Positions 1-10,500 of a stretch of DNA of 64,000 nucleotides are shown here, piece by piece. Positions within the stretch are counted from its first letter, which is position 1. Each line of letters opens with the position of its first letter. The stretch spans positions 397,208 to 461,207 of the forward strand of contig JAANBB010000004.1 of assembly GCA_014621425.1 (NCBI GenBank). The letters are read 5' to 3'. Both the position numbers and the translations under genes were made by a program. The notes under the pieces are model-generated. The model was given only the letters and a program-made list of their open reading frames with translations. It was not told the DNA's origin and searched no databases. This DNA is from Cylindrodendrum hubeiense. Its lineage: Eukaryota > Ascomycota > Sordariomycetes > Hypocreales > Nectriaceae.

Positions 1-469
1 GTTGCTCGACGAAACGGTGCTGAACTCCAGTCTTAGCACTGTCTGCCCGTTCCGGGTTAAATCACGTACCTGATAAGGCTTGTTGTTTTTATCATGAAAC
101 ACCAGGAAACGCTCGGTACGTCCCTGATTCTGGCCAAACTGAAAATCATCGCCGACCTTGACAGCGATCATGGGTCCATCACGGTCTTGCTTATCAATCA
201 ATGCTTGTAGTTTGCTGGCCTGGATGAAGAGCTGGCCGTCTTTCCTCTCTAAGCACTCATCAGCAAAAAGAAACCAGATAATTCCCACAGGACTGCACCC
301 TACCACTAGACGTAACAGTGAATCTGCAGCGTATATAAGTTTCAGTTCGTGTCCGGCCCATTTGTTTCCAACTGATGGTGAGCTTCGTTGCATCCAGCGT
401 CCCATCGGTAAAGTCGAGAATGTTCTCACTAAAGTGAATAGTGTCACCTTTGCCAACAAGGAGAGACAT
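1..469 (-). CDS. unrecognised protein, 3' end beyond the left edge
   Basis: I see a two-exon partial gene: exon 1 at 469-304 and exon 2 at 248-1, still open at the window edge. The 55-nt intron (303-249) has a GTAGGG donor, a CTGAT branch-like site and a TTAG acceptor, and the phase fits (G+AG). The product begins MSLLVGKGDTIHFSENIL. It is rich in beta-prone and polar stretches and shows neither a signal peptide nor a membrane segment in the visible 137 or so residues. The second exon contains FQFGQNQGRTERFLVFHDK. I do not recognise the family. A cyanovirin-like fold was considered for the first exon but does not fit the second. The opposite strand is also open here, so coding is not certain; the matching splice phase is the main support. 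Confidence 0.45.
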
Positions 470-1321
470 GATGAAGAGTGTGGTGGAAGATTACAAGGAA
501 ATCACAATAATGGAAGATGTTGAAAAAAGGTTGAGTGTTAAGGATTCGGCTGGTGGGAAGCTAGCTCTGTATTTATATGCAGATAGCTATGAAACCTTTG
601 GTCTGGTACATGTCCCAGGCTTTCTTAATAATACAAGTGTTAGAGTGGGTTCTTGTACTAGCCTATGTGTTCATTGGCACATAGGTAGCTTGGGCTTCTA
701 AAAGTTTCATCACATTCCGCAGTGGGCTAATGGGGGTGGTGTCAATCGATGTTTCTTAACTGTCAGACCGTGCGCACATAAAGTACTGCAGGTCTTACTT
801 ATTATGTCTTAAGAAGGTAGTTAATACCAGGGTTCCGCATTCGGACGCTTGGTAGCCCCCACTCTGTGCTGTGGATAGCTGAAATCCAACCCCTCTATTT
901 ATGTTTTAATTGATTAGAAATGTTCTCTACTAATATCTAGTATAAGGGACGTGTTCTGAATGTATTTAATAGAAAGGGTTTATTTATGATATATCCCAAG
1001 TGAAGAGAGAAACGAAACGAAGAGTCCTAATCAGAGTAGAAATTCACAATTAGTTTCTATAAATTTATATAGAGAGTATTTGCATTATAATATCTCTGTT
1101 GGAATCTATTTATTGGTTAAGTTAATTTCATCTTTAAGAATATTAAATTCTTCATACTGTATAGTCGATTTTATAAAATAATGGATATGTACTTAAAGTA
1201 CCTACTTCTGTATCTAATAGCCCATAGATGACAAACCGATATGATATTAGTTGTTCTCTTCTATCCTCTTAACAGTCCCGCGACTTAACAGTTCAAGTTC
1301 CAACTCGAGGGCGGGGCTACT
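470..1321. other. intergenic, no gene seen
   Basis: The interval between the partial left-edge gene and the AttH-domain gene becomes AT-rich from about 900 to 1260. An open frame at 441-701 is short and unlike any known protein. I see no RNA gene or mobile element. Confidence 0.5.
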
Positions 1322-2675
1322 TTAGCGGGCAGAGAGCTCCTCACAGTGACCAAACCAAGGTAGACTCTCACCCTCCCACACAATGGTGCCTTCGCAATAC
1401 GATTCGGAAATGATAATGCCGGATTGGCCTGCTGCCGGCCTGACCTCAGCGTCACGGATGGGTTTCTCAAAAGAGAAGAAGGCGTTACGGGCAGTGAGTG
1501 CGACTTTGAACTTGTTAAAGTACTGGCGTCCCGTGATCTTGCTGACAGACGGGTCCCACGCGCGCGTAGCTGACATATCGACAGGTACGACCTCGTGGAG
1601 CCCGTTGGGATGCCAGATGGTTGCCATGCTCGACGCGCCCGTGCCGTCCTTTCGTGGGGAGATTACCCAGACTTGCACCACGATGCCGTTCGGTAGGTAG
1701 GCCCAGAATAGATAGAAGCCCTTTGTGCTAACATCGAATGCGCCGTACTGCCGCTCAAGCATGCCAAAGGACTTCTTTGTGTCGATCTTGACGGGCGTTC
1801 CGTCGAGCGTGATTGTTCCCGTAACCGTTAAATGTGGGTTTGCCTATGAGGTGAGATTTAGCGTGGAATCTCGCCCGGTAAGAATGAAGGAGCAAAATGC
1901 AAGGGGTAAAGAAAGGGTGTAGAGGATAAAGGAAACTGAGAGATTCACAACATACCCAGTACCATGACCACCCTGGTGGAACCGTTGTAAAGTCATCTCC
2001 AAAACCAGGAGTCACTATTCCGCCCACACCCCCATAGTACATATTCTTTCCTGTCGGGTGCACCACGGTGTTCACCGCGATGCCGGCGAAGTCGGTGTCC
2101 AGGGCTATAGTGGAGAAATTGTCTGAACCCTTGGGGCTGGTGATATTGTGGGGCACGGACCGGAAGTTCAGAAATTCACTGTTGCCATATCCGGGCAACC
2201 TGTTGCTCGCGCCGATAGCCTTGAACTCAGATGGGTCGTTCAGGTCATTTAGGGAGTACATGCCGCCGGTTGTGGTATTTCCGAAGAGGATAGGATTAAA
2301 GCAAAGGTGGTACTTCCTCCCGTCGACTGTAGTCACCCAAAACAAGAAGTAATAGCTACTCGTTTTACTCTTTGATTAGTTTGTTTCTTTTCTCACGATT
2401 TCATCGCAATTGCGTGGGTTACTTACCTATTGATCCACTTGGAATCGGGATTGACGATTGCCATAGTCTTGCGAACATCATAACGACCTGCGTCGGTCTA
2501 TCATACAACCAGCTTATTAGGATCGTGGAATCGCTTAGTAGGTTCCATGTACAGAGTGACTTACCCCATCATTCTTGAGAGTAGAGGGTCGATAATACGG
2601 AGGTGTAAACGAAGGCAGGCATTCGGCGACTCTCACTAAGGTAGTGAGTGCCAGAATAGCATTTGTAAAAAGCAT
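1322..2675 (-). CDS. secreted AttH-domain protein, kievitone hydratase-like
   Basis: The gene has four exons: 2675-2565, 2497-2427, 2367-1956 and 1843-1322 (371 aa; exon 3 may instead start at 2358). Donors are GTAAGT, GTAAGT and GTATGT, and all phases match. The N-terminus MLFTNAILALTTLVRVAEC looks like a signal peptide, which fixes the start. The mature part follows the AttH / kievitone hydratase / hydroxyneurosporene-synthase plan: a first beta domain with GRKYHLCFNPI, then PPGWSWYW, the hallmark KKSFGMLERQYGAF, WHPNGLHEVV, and a C-terminal ESYCEGTIVWEG close to the stop. Relatives hydrate isoflavonoids such as kievitone, and distant family members act as Diels-Alderases in natural-product pathways. 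The substrate here is unknown. It lies 5 kb downstream of the NRPS on the same strand, so a tailoring role is possible; detoxification of a plant phenolic is the alternative. Confidence 0.8.
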
Positions 2676-3672
2676 GTTGTTGACGTCGGCCGGGTTAATG
2701 ACGGTGATTCAAGAAACTGAGGTAGATATGAGCAAGACAATTACCCGTTTATGCGAGAGTGAATATATATTTGATGAGAAATCCCTCGGCAGCAGCTTCC
2801 CTCGGCTTGACGGTAATTATTAGACCCATATTTGAACAGACCAGAGAACCCTTGTTCGGATAGACCGGACAGACGAATTAGAGTTTTTTAATGTTCTTTC
2901 GGCTACCAAATTCCTCCACTCTATTACATGTTTAGGCTACGTTCTAGTATATCAGACCCACTGAGAACAGGGGGGCTCTGCCAGTGGAACATTGTTAGAA
3001 ACTCAGTATGGAGCTGATAGACGGGGTACATTGTTCTTGACTAATAAAATAGATTCAATAGGTTTGTATTATAGGATATTAGATAATTTATTGACTCTCA
3101 TAAATAGTTTGAGTAATGGAAGTCCATAACTGGGCGGATCACAAACTTCTAACTCTGAAGTCGAGCCCTGGTATAAAGATTAGAAGTCCAACTTCGTCGT
3201 TCCGTGTTATAATTACGATAAAGCTTTCAGGGCTGGACAGGAGAAACTAGGCAACATACGTGTCGTCAAAAAGAAACTCAGTGGCGTTAACGTTGCTGAG
3301 GTTCTTCAGGTTAGTCAGTGGAAGTGAGCTTGAGGGACTCCTATGCATATCAGATGTACGCTATACTATGCTGTGACTACGATACGTACGCGAGAAGATC
3401 AGGCCCTACGTTGTTGTATTAGAGGGTGGACATGGCCGGGATCCGGTCTGTGTTGGAACTTTTGTCTGCTGACTGTGGGTTGCACTGAGGGACCGTGCTC
3501 AATCATGTGCCAAGTTTTACAGTATTATTTAGGGTGGATGGCGCTCAAAGTCTCCGACGTAGAGAAGTAAGACTCCTCACCTGTACTTAAACTCAGCTCC
3601 GCCCGTCATCCACGTGCCGTAAGCGTCGAGGCAGTCGGAGGTCTCGGCTTCTCACCCCCTCACTTTCTCATA
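2676..3672. other. intergenic, no gene seen
   Basis: This is the shared upstream region of the AttH-domain gene (minus) and the EEP-fold gene (plus). A 75-codon open frame at 3343-3570 has Cys/Trp-rich, unconserved-looking sequence and I do not call it. A pyrimidine-rich stretch just before 3673 (cccccctcactttctc-like) is typical of fungal transcription start regions. Confidence 0.4.
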
Positions 3673-4767
3673 ATGCCGCAATCAACATTTGGCTTTTGGG
3701 TGCTCGCGAGCTTGGTACACGCGTACAACTCACTCCGGTTCGGTCGCAACAGCATGGAAGCCCTTATAGGCCAGGCTATGAAAGATAGCGCGACATTGCG
3801 GAAAACCTCGGTGCCATGGAAAGACGATGAGCCTCATCCGCAATCCTTCTACACATTCGACCCGGCGACTTCTTCGTGGAGTTCAAAGACCCCGTCAGAC
3901 AATGATGCCCGAACTCTAGACAATGGCGGAATCAACAGCATCGCCCTCTACAGCTGGAACATCGACTTCATGCTTCCCTTCGCTGAAGCCCGTATGAAGC
4001 CAGCCCTCGCCTACCTGGGCACCCTGATAAGCGCCAGCTCGCCGGACACGGCTCTCGTCATCTTCCTCCAAGAGTGCACGCCCTCAGACTTGGTCACGAT
4101 CGCCAACACGCCGTGGGTCCGGGAGCGATTCCACCTAACCGACCTGGACGCAACCAATTGGGCGACTAATCACTACGGCACCGTGACGCTTGTTGATTCC
4201 CGCCTGCCCATCACGGCTGCCTTCCGCGTGCACTATTCCAAGACGCGCATGGATCGCGACGCCTTCTTTGTCGACGTGTCTCTCAAAAACAAGACCGTCC
4301 GCCTCTGCAACTCGCACCTCGAGTCCATGGCCTTCAACCCACCCTTCCGCCCGCCCCAGATGCAGATCATAGCGCAGTACTTGCGTGAGGACAAGGTCCA
4401 CGCCGCTTTGGCTGCGGGAGATTTCAACGCTATCCAGCCCTTCGACCGCACGTTGCACACGGATAACGGCCTAAAAGACGCGTTTCTGGAGCTGGGTGGA
4501 AAGGAGGATACGGAGGAGGGCTATACCTGGGGTCAGCAGGCGGCGACAAAGCTCCGAGAGACGTTTGGGTGCTCGAGGATGGATAAGGTGTACTTCTGTG
4601 GAGGTGCTGAGGTAGTCAAGTTTGAGAGGTTTGGTATGGATGTGTTGACAGAGGGAGAGGAGGAGAGTAGTCAGATCGTGGTGCTTGGTTTTGAGAAAGC
4701 ATGGGTGACAGACCATCTTGGTATTAAGGCCGAGATAAGAATTATTGAGAGAAAGAATGTAGTGTAG
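3673..4767 (+). CDS. endonuclease/exonuclease/phosphatase (EEP) superfamily protein
   Basis: The gene is a single exon of 364 aa. The EEP metal-hydrolase motifs appear in order: SWNID (N96), FLQE (E133), NSHLES (H215), AAGDFN (D250, N252), SRMDK (D304) and the closing VTDHLG (D347, H348). That is the complete set of predicted Mg-binding and catalytic residues, so an active phosphoesterase is likely. Spacing resembles the TDP2-like branch (tyrosyl-DNA phosphodiesterase 2), but EEP enzymes also include DNases, sphingomyelinases and inositol phosphatases, and the substrate cannot be read from sequence. The first 20 residues are mildly hydrophobic; a later start at Met28 would remove them. The tail overlaps a doubtful minus-strand frame by 26 nt. 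Confidence 0.8.
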   Translation: MPQSTFGFWVLASLVHAYNSLRFGRNSMEALIGQAMKDSATLRKTSVPWKDDEPHPQSFYTFDPATSSWSSKTPSDNDARTLDNGGINSIALYSWNIDFMLPFAEARMKPALAYLGTLISASSPDTALVIFLQECTPSDLVTIANTPWVRERFHLTDLDATNWATNHYGTVTLVDSRLPITAAFRVHYSKTRMDRDAFFVDVSLKNKTVRLCNSHLESMAFNPPFRPPQMQIIAQYLREDKVHAALAAGDFNAIQPFDRTLHTDNGLKDAFLELGGKEDTEEGYTWGQQAATKLRETFGCSRMDKVYFCGGAEVVKFERFGMDVLTEGEEESSQIVVLGFEKAWVTDHLGIKAEIRIIERKNVV

Positions 4768-5128
4768 AGCGCACACAAGTATCGTCATTGAGATATGCTC
4801 CTGGTTTCGGGTTCTCAACCAGATTGCAGCTGTTGTCGTCCAAGATGTGATGCCTCACCGTCCCGCCCATGATTAGGTCATAGATCTCTTTGCCGCTTGT
4901 AAAGTTATCTCGGGCTTCCTCGGCAAGAGCGACATTGGGCAGCACGTCCAACTCCTTGTATATCTCTATATACCAGCCTGCGGCAGACGCACGAGTAATT
5001 TGGTACCCTGTCAGGGAGGTGGAGTGATCTGTAAGTAACTGCTTCAAGATGACGGGTATATAAGCATACCGAATAAAGTGCGGGATGCCCTGTGGTACCT
5101 TCATTGACGGTATATGATTGCTCATCAT
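4742..5128 (-). CDS. small hypothetical protein, doubtful
   Basis: An intronless 128-codon frame starts MMSNHIPSMKVP, converges with the EEP gene and overlaps its last 26 nt. Composition is protein-like (HFIRYAYIPVILKQLL, then YQITRASAAGWYIEIYKEL), with a charged middle and a low-complexity tail running into the neighbour's 3' end. It may be a fragment of a larger protein, because the frame is cut by a stop just upstream and the C-terminus looks accidental. I do not recognise a family. Confidence 0.3.
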   Translation of the reverse strand: MMSNHIPSMKVPQGIPHFIRYAYIPVILKQLLTDHSTSLTGYQITRASAAGWYIEIYKELDVLPNVALAEEARDNFTSGKEIYDLIMGGTVRHHILDDNSCNLVENPKPGAYLNDDTCVRSTLHSFSQ

Positions 5129-5898
5129 GTCTTAGGCGTTGAGTGCTCGTTCTATAGATGGATGGGGTGCCTTGCCTCGCAGGTCTTTGGGGAATTCATG
5201 GTGATGTTGAATCCCAGCCACAAGGCCTCGAGGAAACTAATTGGTGGGGGAAGTCATTTACAATACATTTTTCTCTTATAGCAACTCGACAGGCCGCAAA
5301 GTCGAAAATACAAATCTCATACCCGAGTTGGGTCAAATCCTCAACCAACATCCTAGTAGAGCTACGGAAAAGTGAATAAAAAGTTGAAAGATGGGGGATA
5401 ACGAACAAGCAAAGAACCGCATCCTATTCATAGACTCATACCACCAGCAACGGATTATGACAGAATTAAATAGCCGATGTAGTAGTGCTTGTGCACTTCT
5501 GGGCTTCAATCAAATGTATCCCTTCTTGTCTCAACCTTAGCCCAGGTGGGTAATGTTGTATAAGGGTATGAAGAAAATAAGTACTTTTCCCTCTCTTATA
5601 TTATTACAAGCACACAAAACTACCAAAACATCACACGGATGGTCGCTGGTGACAACAAGCATAACTCATCATAATGATCACAAGCGGTTTTAAGTACCAC
5701 AGCAAGTTACTTGGAGAGTACAATAACTGACTGATTGGGTTGAACCAATAGTTCTAACGCGGAGCGAGACTTTCTGCTACAGGTAAATAGCTGGCTCGTC
5801 CCAAATGCAATAGAGTAACATTCATTCCATCTCACAGGAAGGAATACCATAAATGATTCCTCTGAAGTACCAAATACCCACAATATAGTACTCTGTTA
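4768..5898. other. intergenic apart from the doubtful small frame
   Basis: From 5129 to 5898 I see no supported gene. The region supplies the 3' flank of the glutathione S-transferase. Short frames at 5158-5379 and 5196-5408 overlap antiparallel and neither resembles a protein. Confidence 0.4.
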
Positions 5899-6588
5899 CT
5901 ATATCTTGCCTTCTTCCTTGAGCCTATCCAAGAATTGAGCCGGAGGCTTGCCATCTATCATCAGTAAGAGATCAGGATCACCCTTTGCCCTGGCTCTCTG
6001 ATAACCCCCACGTTCAGAAACGCGTTTGAGGTACCGTAGGATATTAGGGTACTCTGAAAGATCCAGACCGGAGAAGGTTCTCATAGTGGTTAGGGGAAAG
6101 ACATTCATACAGTCAGCAGCTGTAAATTCATCACCAACTAGCCACTCCTTGTCCTTGAGATGATTGTCGATAAATTTGAGGAACTTCTCGAGCTGCAGAA
6201 AGTGACGCTGGGCGTGAAACTCATCCGGGTTGACATTGCTCAGCTTTAAAACCATTACACGAGTCAACTGAGGGTGTAAATTGCCGTTGGCGAAGTGAAA
6301 CCAATAGAGATATTGGGCGTAATCCTTGTGGGAAGGCCCCAATGCAAGCTTGCCATTGCCATACTTTTGTAGTATATATTCGGCGCAAGCACCACTTTCC
6401 GGTAGTGTTATAAGGTCGTCTTGGATAACAGGTGCTTGTCCAAGGGGGTTGAGGTCCTTGATGGACTGGGGGCTGAGAAATGGGTCTCGCTTGTGAATTA
6501 CCAATCGGTAATCGATACCGAGCTCTTCAGCAAGCCAGACTATCCGTTCTGATTGAGAGACTTGAAGATGATGGATTATTAAAGTCAT
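5899..6588 (-). CDS. glutathione S-transferase
   Basis: The gene is a single exon of 229 aa from the Met at 6588. An in-frame Met at 6666 would add 26 unconserved residues, so the inner start is preferred. The N-terminal thioredoxin-like half has the GST start pattern HHLQVSQSERIVWLAEEL, whose Ser is the likely glutathione-activating residue, then NPLGQAPVI (cis-Pro loop) and the G-site LPESGACAEYIL. The C-terminal helical half has the N-capping and hydrophobic-staple region VGDEFTAADCM. The enzyme should conjugate glutathione to electrophiles in the cytosol. GSTs in fungal peptide clusters (for example GliG in gliotoxin biosynthesis) insert sulfur. This one sits about 950 bp from the NRPS 3' end on the same strand, so a cluster role is plausible but unproven. 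Confidence 0.9.
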   Translation of the reverse strand: MTLIIHHLQVSQSERIVWLAEELGIDYRLVIHKRDPFLSPQSIKDLNPLGQAPVIQDDLITLPESGACAEYILQKYGNGKLALGPSHKDYAQYLYWFHFANGNLHPQLTRVMVLKLSNVNPDEFHAQRHFLQLEKFLKFIDNHLKDKEWLVGDEFTAADCMNVFPLTTMRTFSGLDLSEYPNILRYLKRVSERGGYQRARAKGDPDLLLMIDGKPPAQFLDRLKEEGKI

Positions 6589-6666
6589 TTTCTTTTTGGG
6601 TGAATTTGAAGTGTCAAGAAATATTGTTTGAGCGAAAGAAAGTTTAGAATGGATGAAAGCGTACAT

Positions 6667-7535
6667 GCTTAGAGACTCGGGATATATATAGAATCAACCA
6701 CCCGTTGAGTGGCAACGTTACCTTCACGCTTGGAATCCGACTTATTCCGTGATGTGGCATCCTAATGCAAGGTGAACCCGACATGCATATCGTATCATCC
6801 CATGCAGAGAGAAGCTGCGGGGAACGGGCTGCATGTATGGAGAATTTCAGCCCGCGGGCCAGTCAGGATGGTTATCAGGGCAGCGTATTTCCTGCGCATG
6901 GCCACTAGGACGATTGATATATTTGCTAAATGTCAAAATACCCGTATTTAATACGAAGTGGCTAAGGTCTCAGACCACAAGGATAGGCACATGGGCTGTT
7001 TGCATAGTGAACACAATGGCAATGGACGTACGATGCCATCCTCGTGGAGAGGATTGCAGCTTAAGTTAATAACACCAAAATCACAGCTATTCTCACAGCG
7101 AAGCTATTGTGAGTGGCCTTGGAGAAGATCAACACTTTGTCAGCTAAGTGCTATGCATGACTAGTCGACTGTTTAGCAACCTCAGCGAGACTAGACTATC
7201 GCTACATTTAGGACAGTAGTGTGTTTACCCATCGAGTACTGTCTCTCGAGACGATCATCGCACTGGACAGGTTAAGCCGACTCCAGCAGCTATTAACACA
7301 ATTCGATACAAATCTCTTAAAGACAGCATCACTTAGTCAAACAATTCGAGGAAGCCATATCTGCGGGGTGTGTAACAATCTGTGAATATAATTACTTAAA
7401 CACCAAATCCTCCCAAGCAAGCATCTAGAGACCATGTATTAGCAGATTTAACGTTTAAATAGCTTCATTAATAGAATATATTTGTACCAATTGATGGGAT
7501 CTTGAAGCGAAAAGTCAATGATTCAGTGAAGCGCA
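6667..7535. other. intergenic between GST and NRPS
   Basis: This interval holds the GST promoter region (a TATATATAG stretch near 6683-6692) and the 3' flank of the NRPS. The small open frames at 6833-7164 have no protein-like composition. Nothing else is seen. Confidence 0.4.
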
Positions 7536-10500
7536 TTAAAATGCATCTAGCAACTCGGAGCAGACTCCTCCAAGCAACGCGGCTTGCACTTTCGTCGTGT
7601 AAGCAGACCCCGCAATAAGCCTTACTACGAGTGTGCCATCATAACTCGGAATCCCAAAAATCTCCAAGAAGTTTACATGAACAGGAATATCCCACATGTC
7701 TTTGCTTCCTAGTCCAGCAATGGCACCTGGGATGTCAAGCATGGGGTTCTCTTCAACGTTCTGATACTGTGTCCAGCAGCCAAAGTCTCTTGTGCTTTGC
7801 GGCCAGTCAGTGCAGTGTTTGACAATGTCCGAGAGACCAGTTGTCTCATAAGCAAGGCTCTCCGCGTATTGTTTTTGCAGGGCCGCAAGGCGCTCAGCTT
7901 TGTTGTGGCTGGAAGAAAATCGTACACGCACAGGCAGGCGATTTAAACAAGGACCAACAACCTTATGTAAAGAAGCAGGACCAGTGACACGGCCGGACAC
8001 AACACGGCCAAAAACAACGTCAGAGGAACCGGTAAGGCGGCTAAGAGCGGATGCGCAAGCTAGGGTGAATAAAGAAGCATGCGTGATACCAGAGGGTGTT
8101 TTAGGCATAGGGACAGAGCGCACGAGCACGGTAGGTGGTTTGTCCTGTAAAGGTGGTACCTGATCGGACGGTATCGTAGTAATGAATGAGTTGCCAAGCA
8201 TCTTGCGCCAGTAGCTATAACCCATTGCCTTGTGAGATTGAACATGTCTGGCGTAAAATCGGAAGTCCATGGTTTCCGGGGTTGAGCCTTTGTAGATGTT
8301 GGTCAAAATCTCAAGAGTTTGACCGAAGCTGATCGCGTCGTAAACTGCATGCGACATGCTGAATACGAGTTTAGCTTTCGCGTTCAGTCCGCGAATGAGC
8401 TGAAAATGAGCCAAAGGAACTCCAAGTGAAGCTGGTGACTTCACGTCTTGCTCAACAAGCTGGTGAAATACAGTATCGATGCAATTAACATCTTCCGTAA
8501 TATCGATAGTGGGCTCCCACGAGTCAAATACCGCTTGGAAGAATAAGTCACCTGAGCGAAAAAAGGCCGTTCGATAGATATCGCAGTGCTCAACCAGTTT
8601 CAAACAGCTGTGTATGAGACGATGTTCATCATGAATTTGGTCGAAGTCAATGTAGCTGTAGAACCATGATCGCCGAGGTGTATGAATGTTGTCTCTGAGA
8701 TAGTGGGACTGCATGTCGGTTGCCGGCACAATATCAATGAGCTTCCCATGACCAGACTGAAGCTGTCGCATAACCTCTTCCTCTACCAGTGGGCTCCAGT
8801 CTGTACCATCCAGTATATCGAACTGCAGCTCTTCGCTATTGGCTCTCAGGTCAGCCTGATGATGGGAGAGCAGAAGATCAGAGATCATTTCTTTCGTAAG
8901 GATATCTGCGACTGCCAAGGAGATTGCGCTTTCACGGGCGATTGAAGCCAGTCTCATAGCGCTGATGGAATCACCACCAAGTTGAATGAAGTTGTTATCC
9001 ATGCCAAATGAGTCGTTATCCAGAAGAAGAATTTGTGCAACAATCGCATGGAGCTTCATCTCTTGTGGAGTTTCAGGAGCGCGTCTTGCGATGCGGTCGA
9101 CCCGAAGGAGGTCCTCCTTCCGCATTTGCGATGCAGATTTGCAGAGTTTACCACGATCAACTTTCCCTGATGTGGTATTTGGAATACTGTCCACAATGAC
9201 ATAGCCATTCGGAATCATGTAGCTCGGTAGCGTGGCTGATAGGCGATCCCTGGTGAAAGTAGCAAGTTCTTGGGTATAAGCTCGTGGCTCGGGCGTACCG
9301 GAACTACTTCCTTCATCCGCGAGCTTGATGAAGGCCACTAGGACAGATTCAGTCAGACCAGCTGGCTTGACTATATCTACAACAACCTGGGATGCAGTAG
9401 CCTCTCCAATGATATTGAATATGTGGTGCTCAATCTCCCCAAGCTCGACACGTTGGCCACGGATCTTTCGCTGAGCATCCTTGCGTCCAATAAACTCCAG
9501 GTTACCATCTTCTTCGTATCGAACTAGGTCACCTGTGCGATACAAACGTCCTTGGCGACCTGCAAATCCAGGACAGCCTCGGATGAGCCATTCGGGATCG
9601 TTGACGAATGATGCCCGTGTTGTCTCCGGATCGTCAAGATAGCCTTGTCCCAAAAGCGGCCCTTCAAGCCAAAGCTCGCCAACGTCACCAACGGCCACTA
9701 AAGATTGGCCGTCTTCGGGTTCAACGATCCAAGTTTGTGCTCCAAGGCCTTTACCAATGATGACTCTGCTCCGCGCGGGATCGAGGTTGTGGGAAATGGA
9801 GATTGGAGTACATTCGGATGGGCCATACGAGTGGATAATATGTGCCCGGTCTCTCCAATAGTCAATCTCGTCACGGGGCAAGTTTTCACCACCGTAGTTG
9901 ATAACCTTTAGTTCTGCTCCATGCAATAGTTTGCCAACTGTAGGGGTAATGAACGCCGTGTTGGCGTATCTGCGAGCAATGGCTTCTTTGGGCTCGTTTT
10001 GAATCTCGTGTTGAGATGGAACACACAGACACCCCCCCGCGCAAAAGGTATACAACACATTGAGCCAGGAGACATCGAAGGCATAAGACACAAAATCGTA
10101 GGCGCGAGTATGAGGGCCGAACTGAAGTTGCATTTGGCCATAATTGAGTGCACTTGTAAAATTTGAGTGGCTGATGATTGCACCTTTGGGAGTTCCGGTT
10201 GAGCCAGACGTGAACACGACATAGAGCCAAGTGTCCGGGTCCACGGCTGGCAGACACAAATCTGCAGGCGGCCTGAAAGAATGCATCTGAGCCTCGCCCA
10301 CCACTATGACTAGCGTAGTCGAAGGAACTAACTCGCGCGCTCGAAATTCCTGTTCAACAGATGTAAGAATAATTTGGGGCTTGGCAAGAGTCATAACCAT
10401 CTGCAGACGGCCAGCGGGGACTGTAGCGTCGAGTGCAACTGACGTGCCGTTGGCTTTCATGACTGCAATTTGGCAAACCGATGTCCATTTTGACTTCTCG

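Noticed and set aside
1..469. Cyanovirin-like lectin
   Set aside because: The first exon has weak similarity in DGT-type turns only, and the second exon does not follow the family pattern.
158..523. Plus-strand 121-codon frame at the left edge
   Set aside because: Low-complexity Ser/Pro/His content with no family resemblance; the minus strand has a splice-consistent coding frame.
3343..3570. 75-codon frame upstream of the EEP gene
   Set aside because: Cys/Trp-rich, unconserved-looking, with no supporting context.
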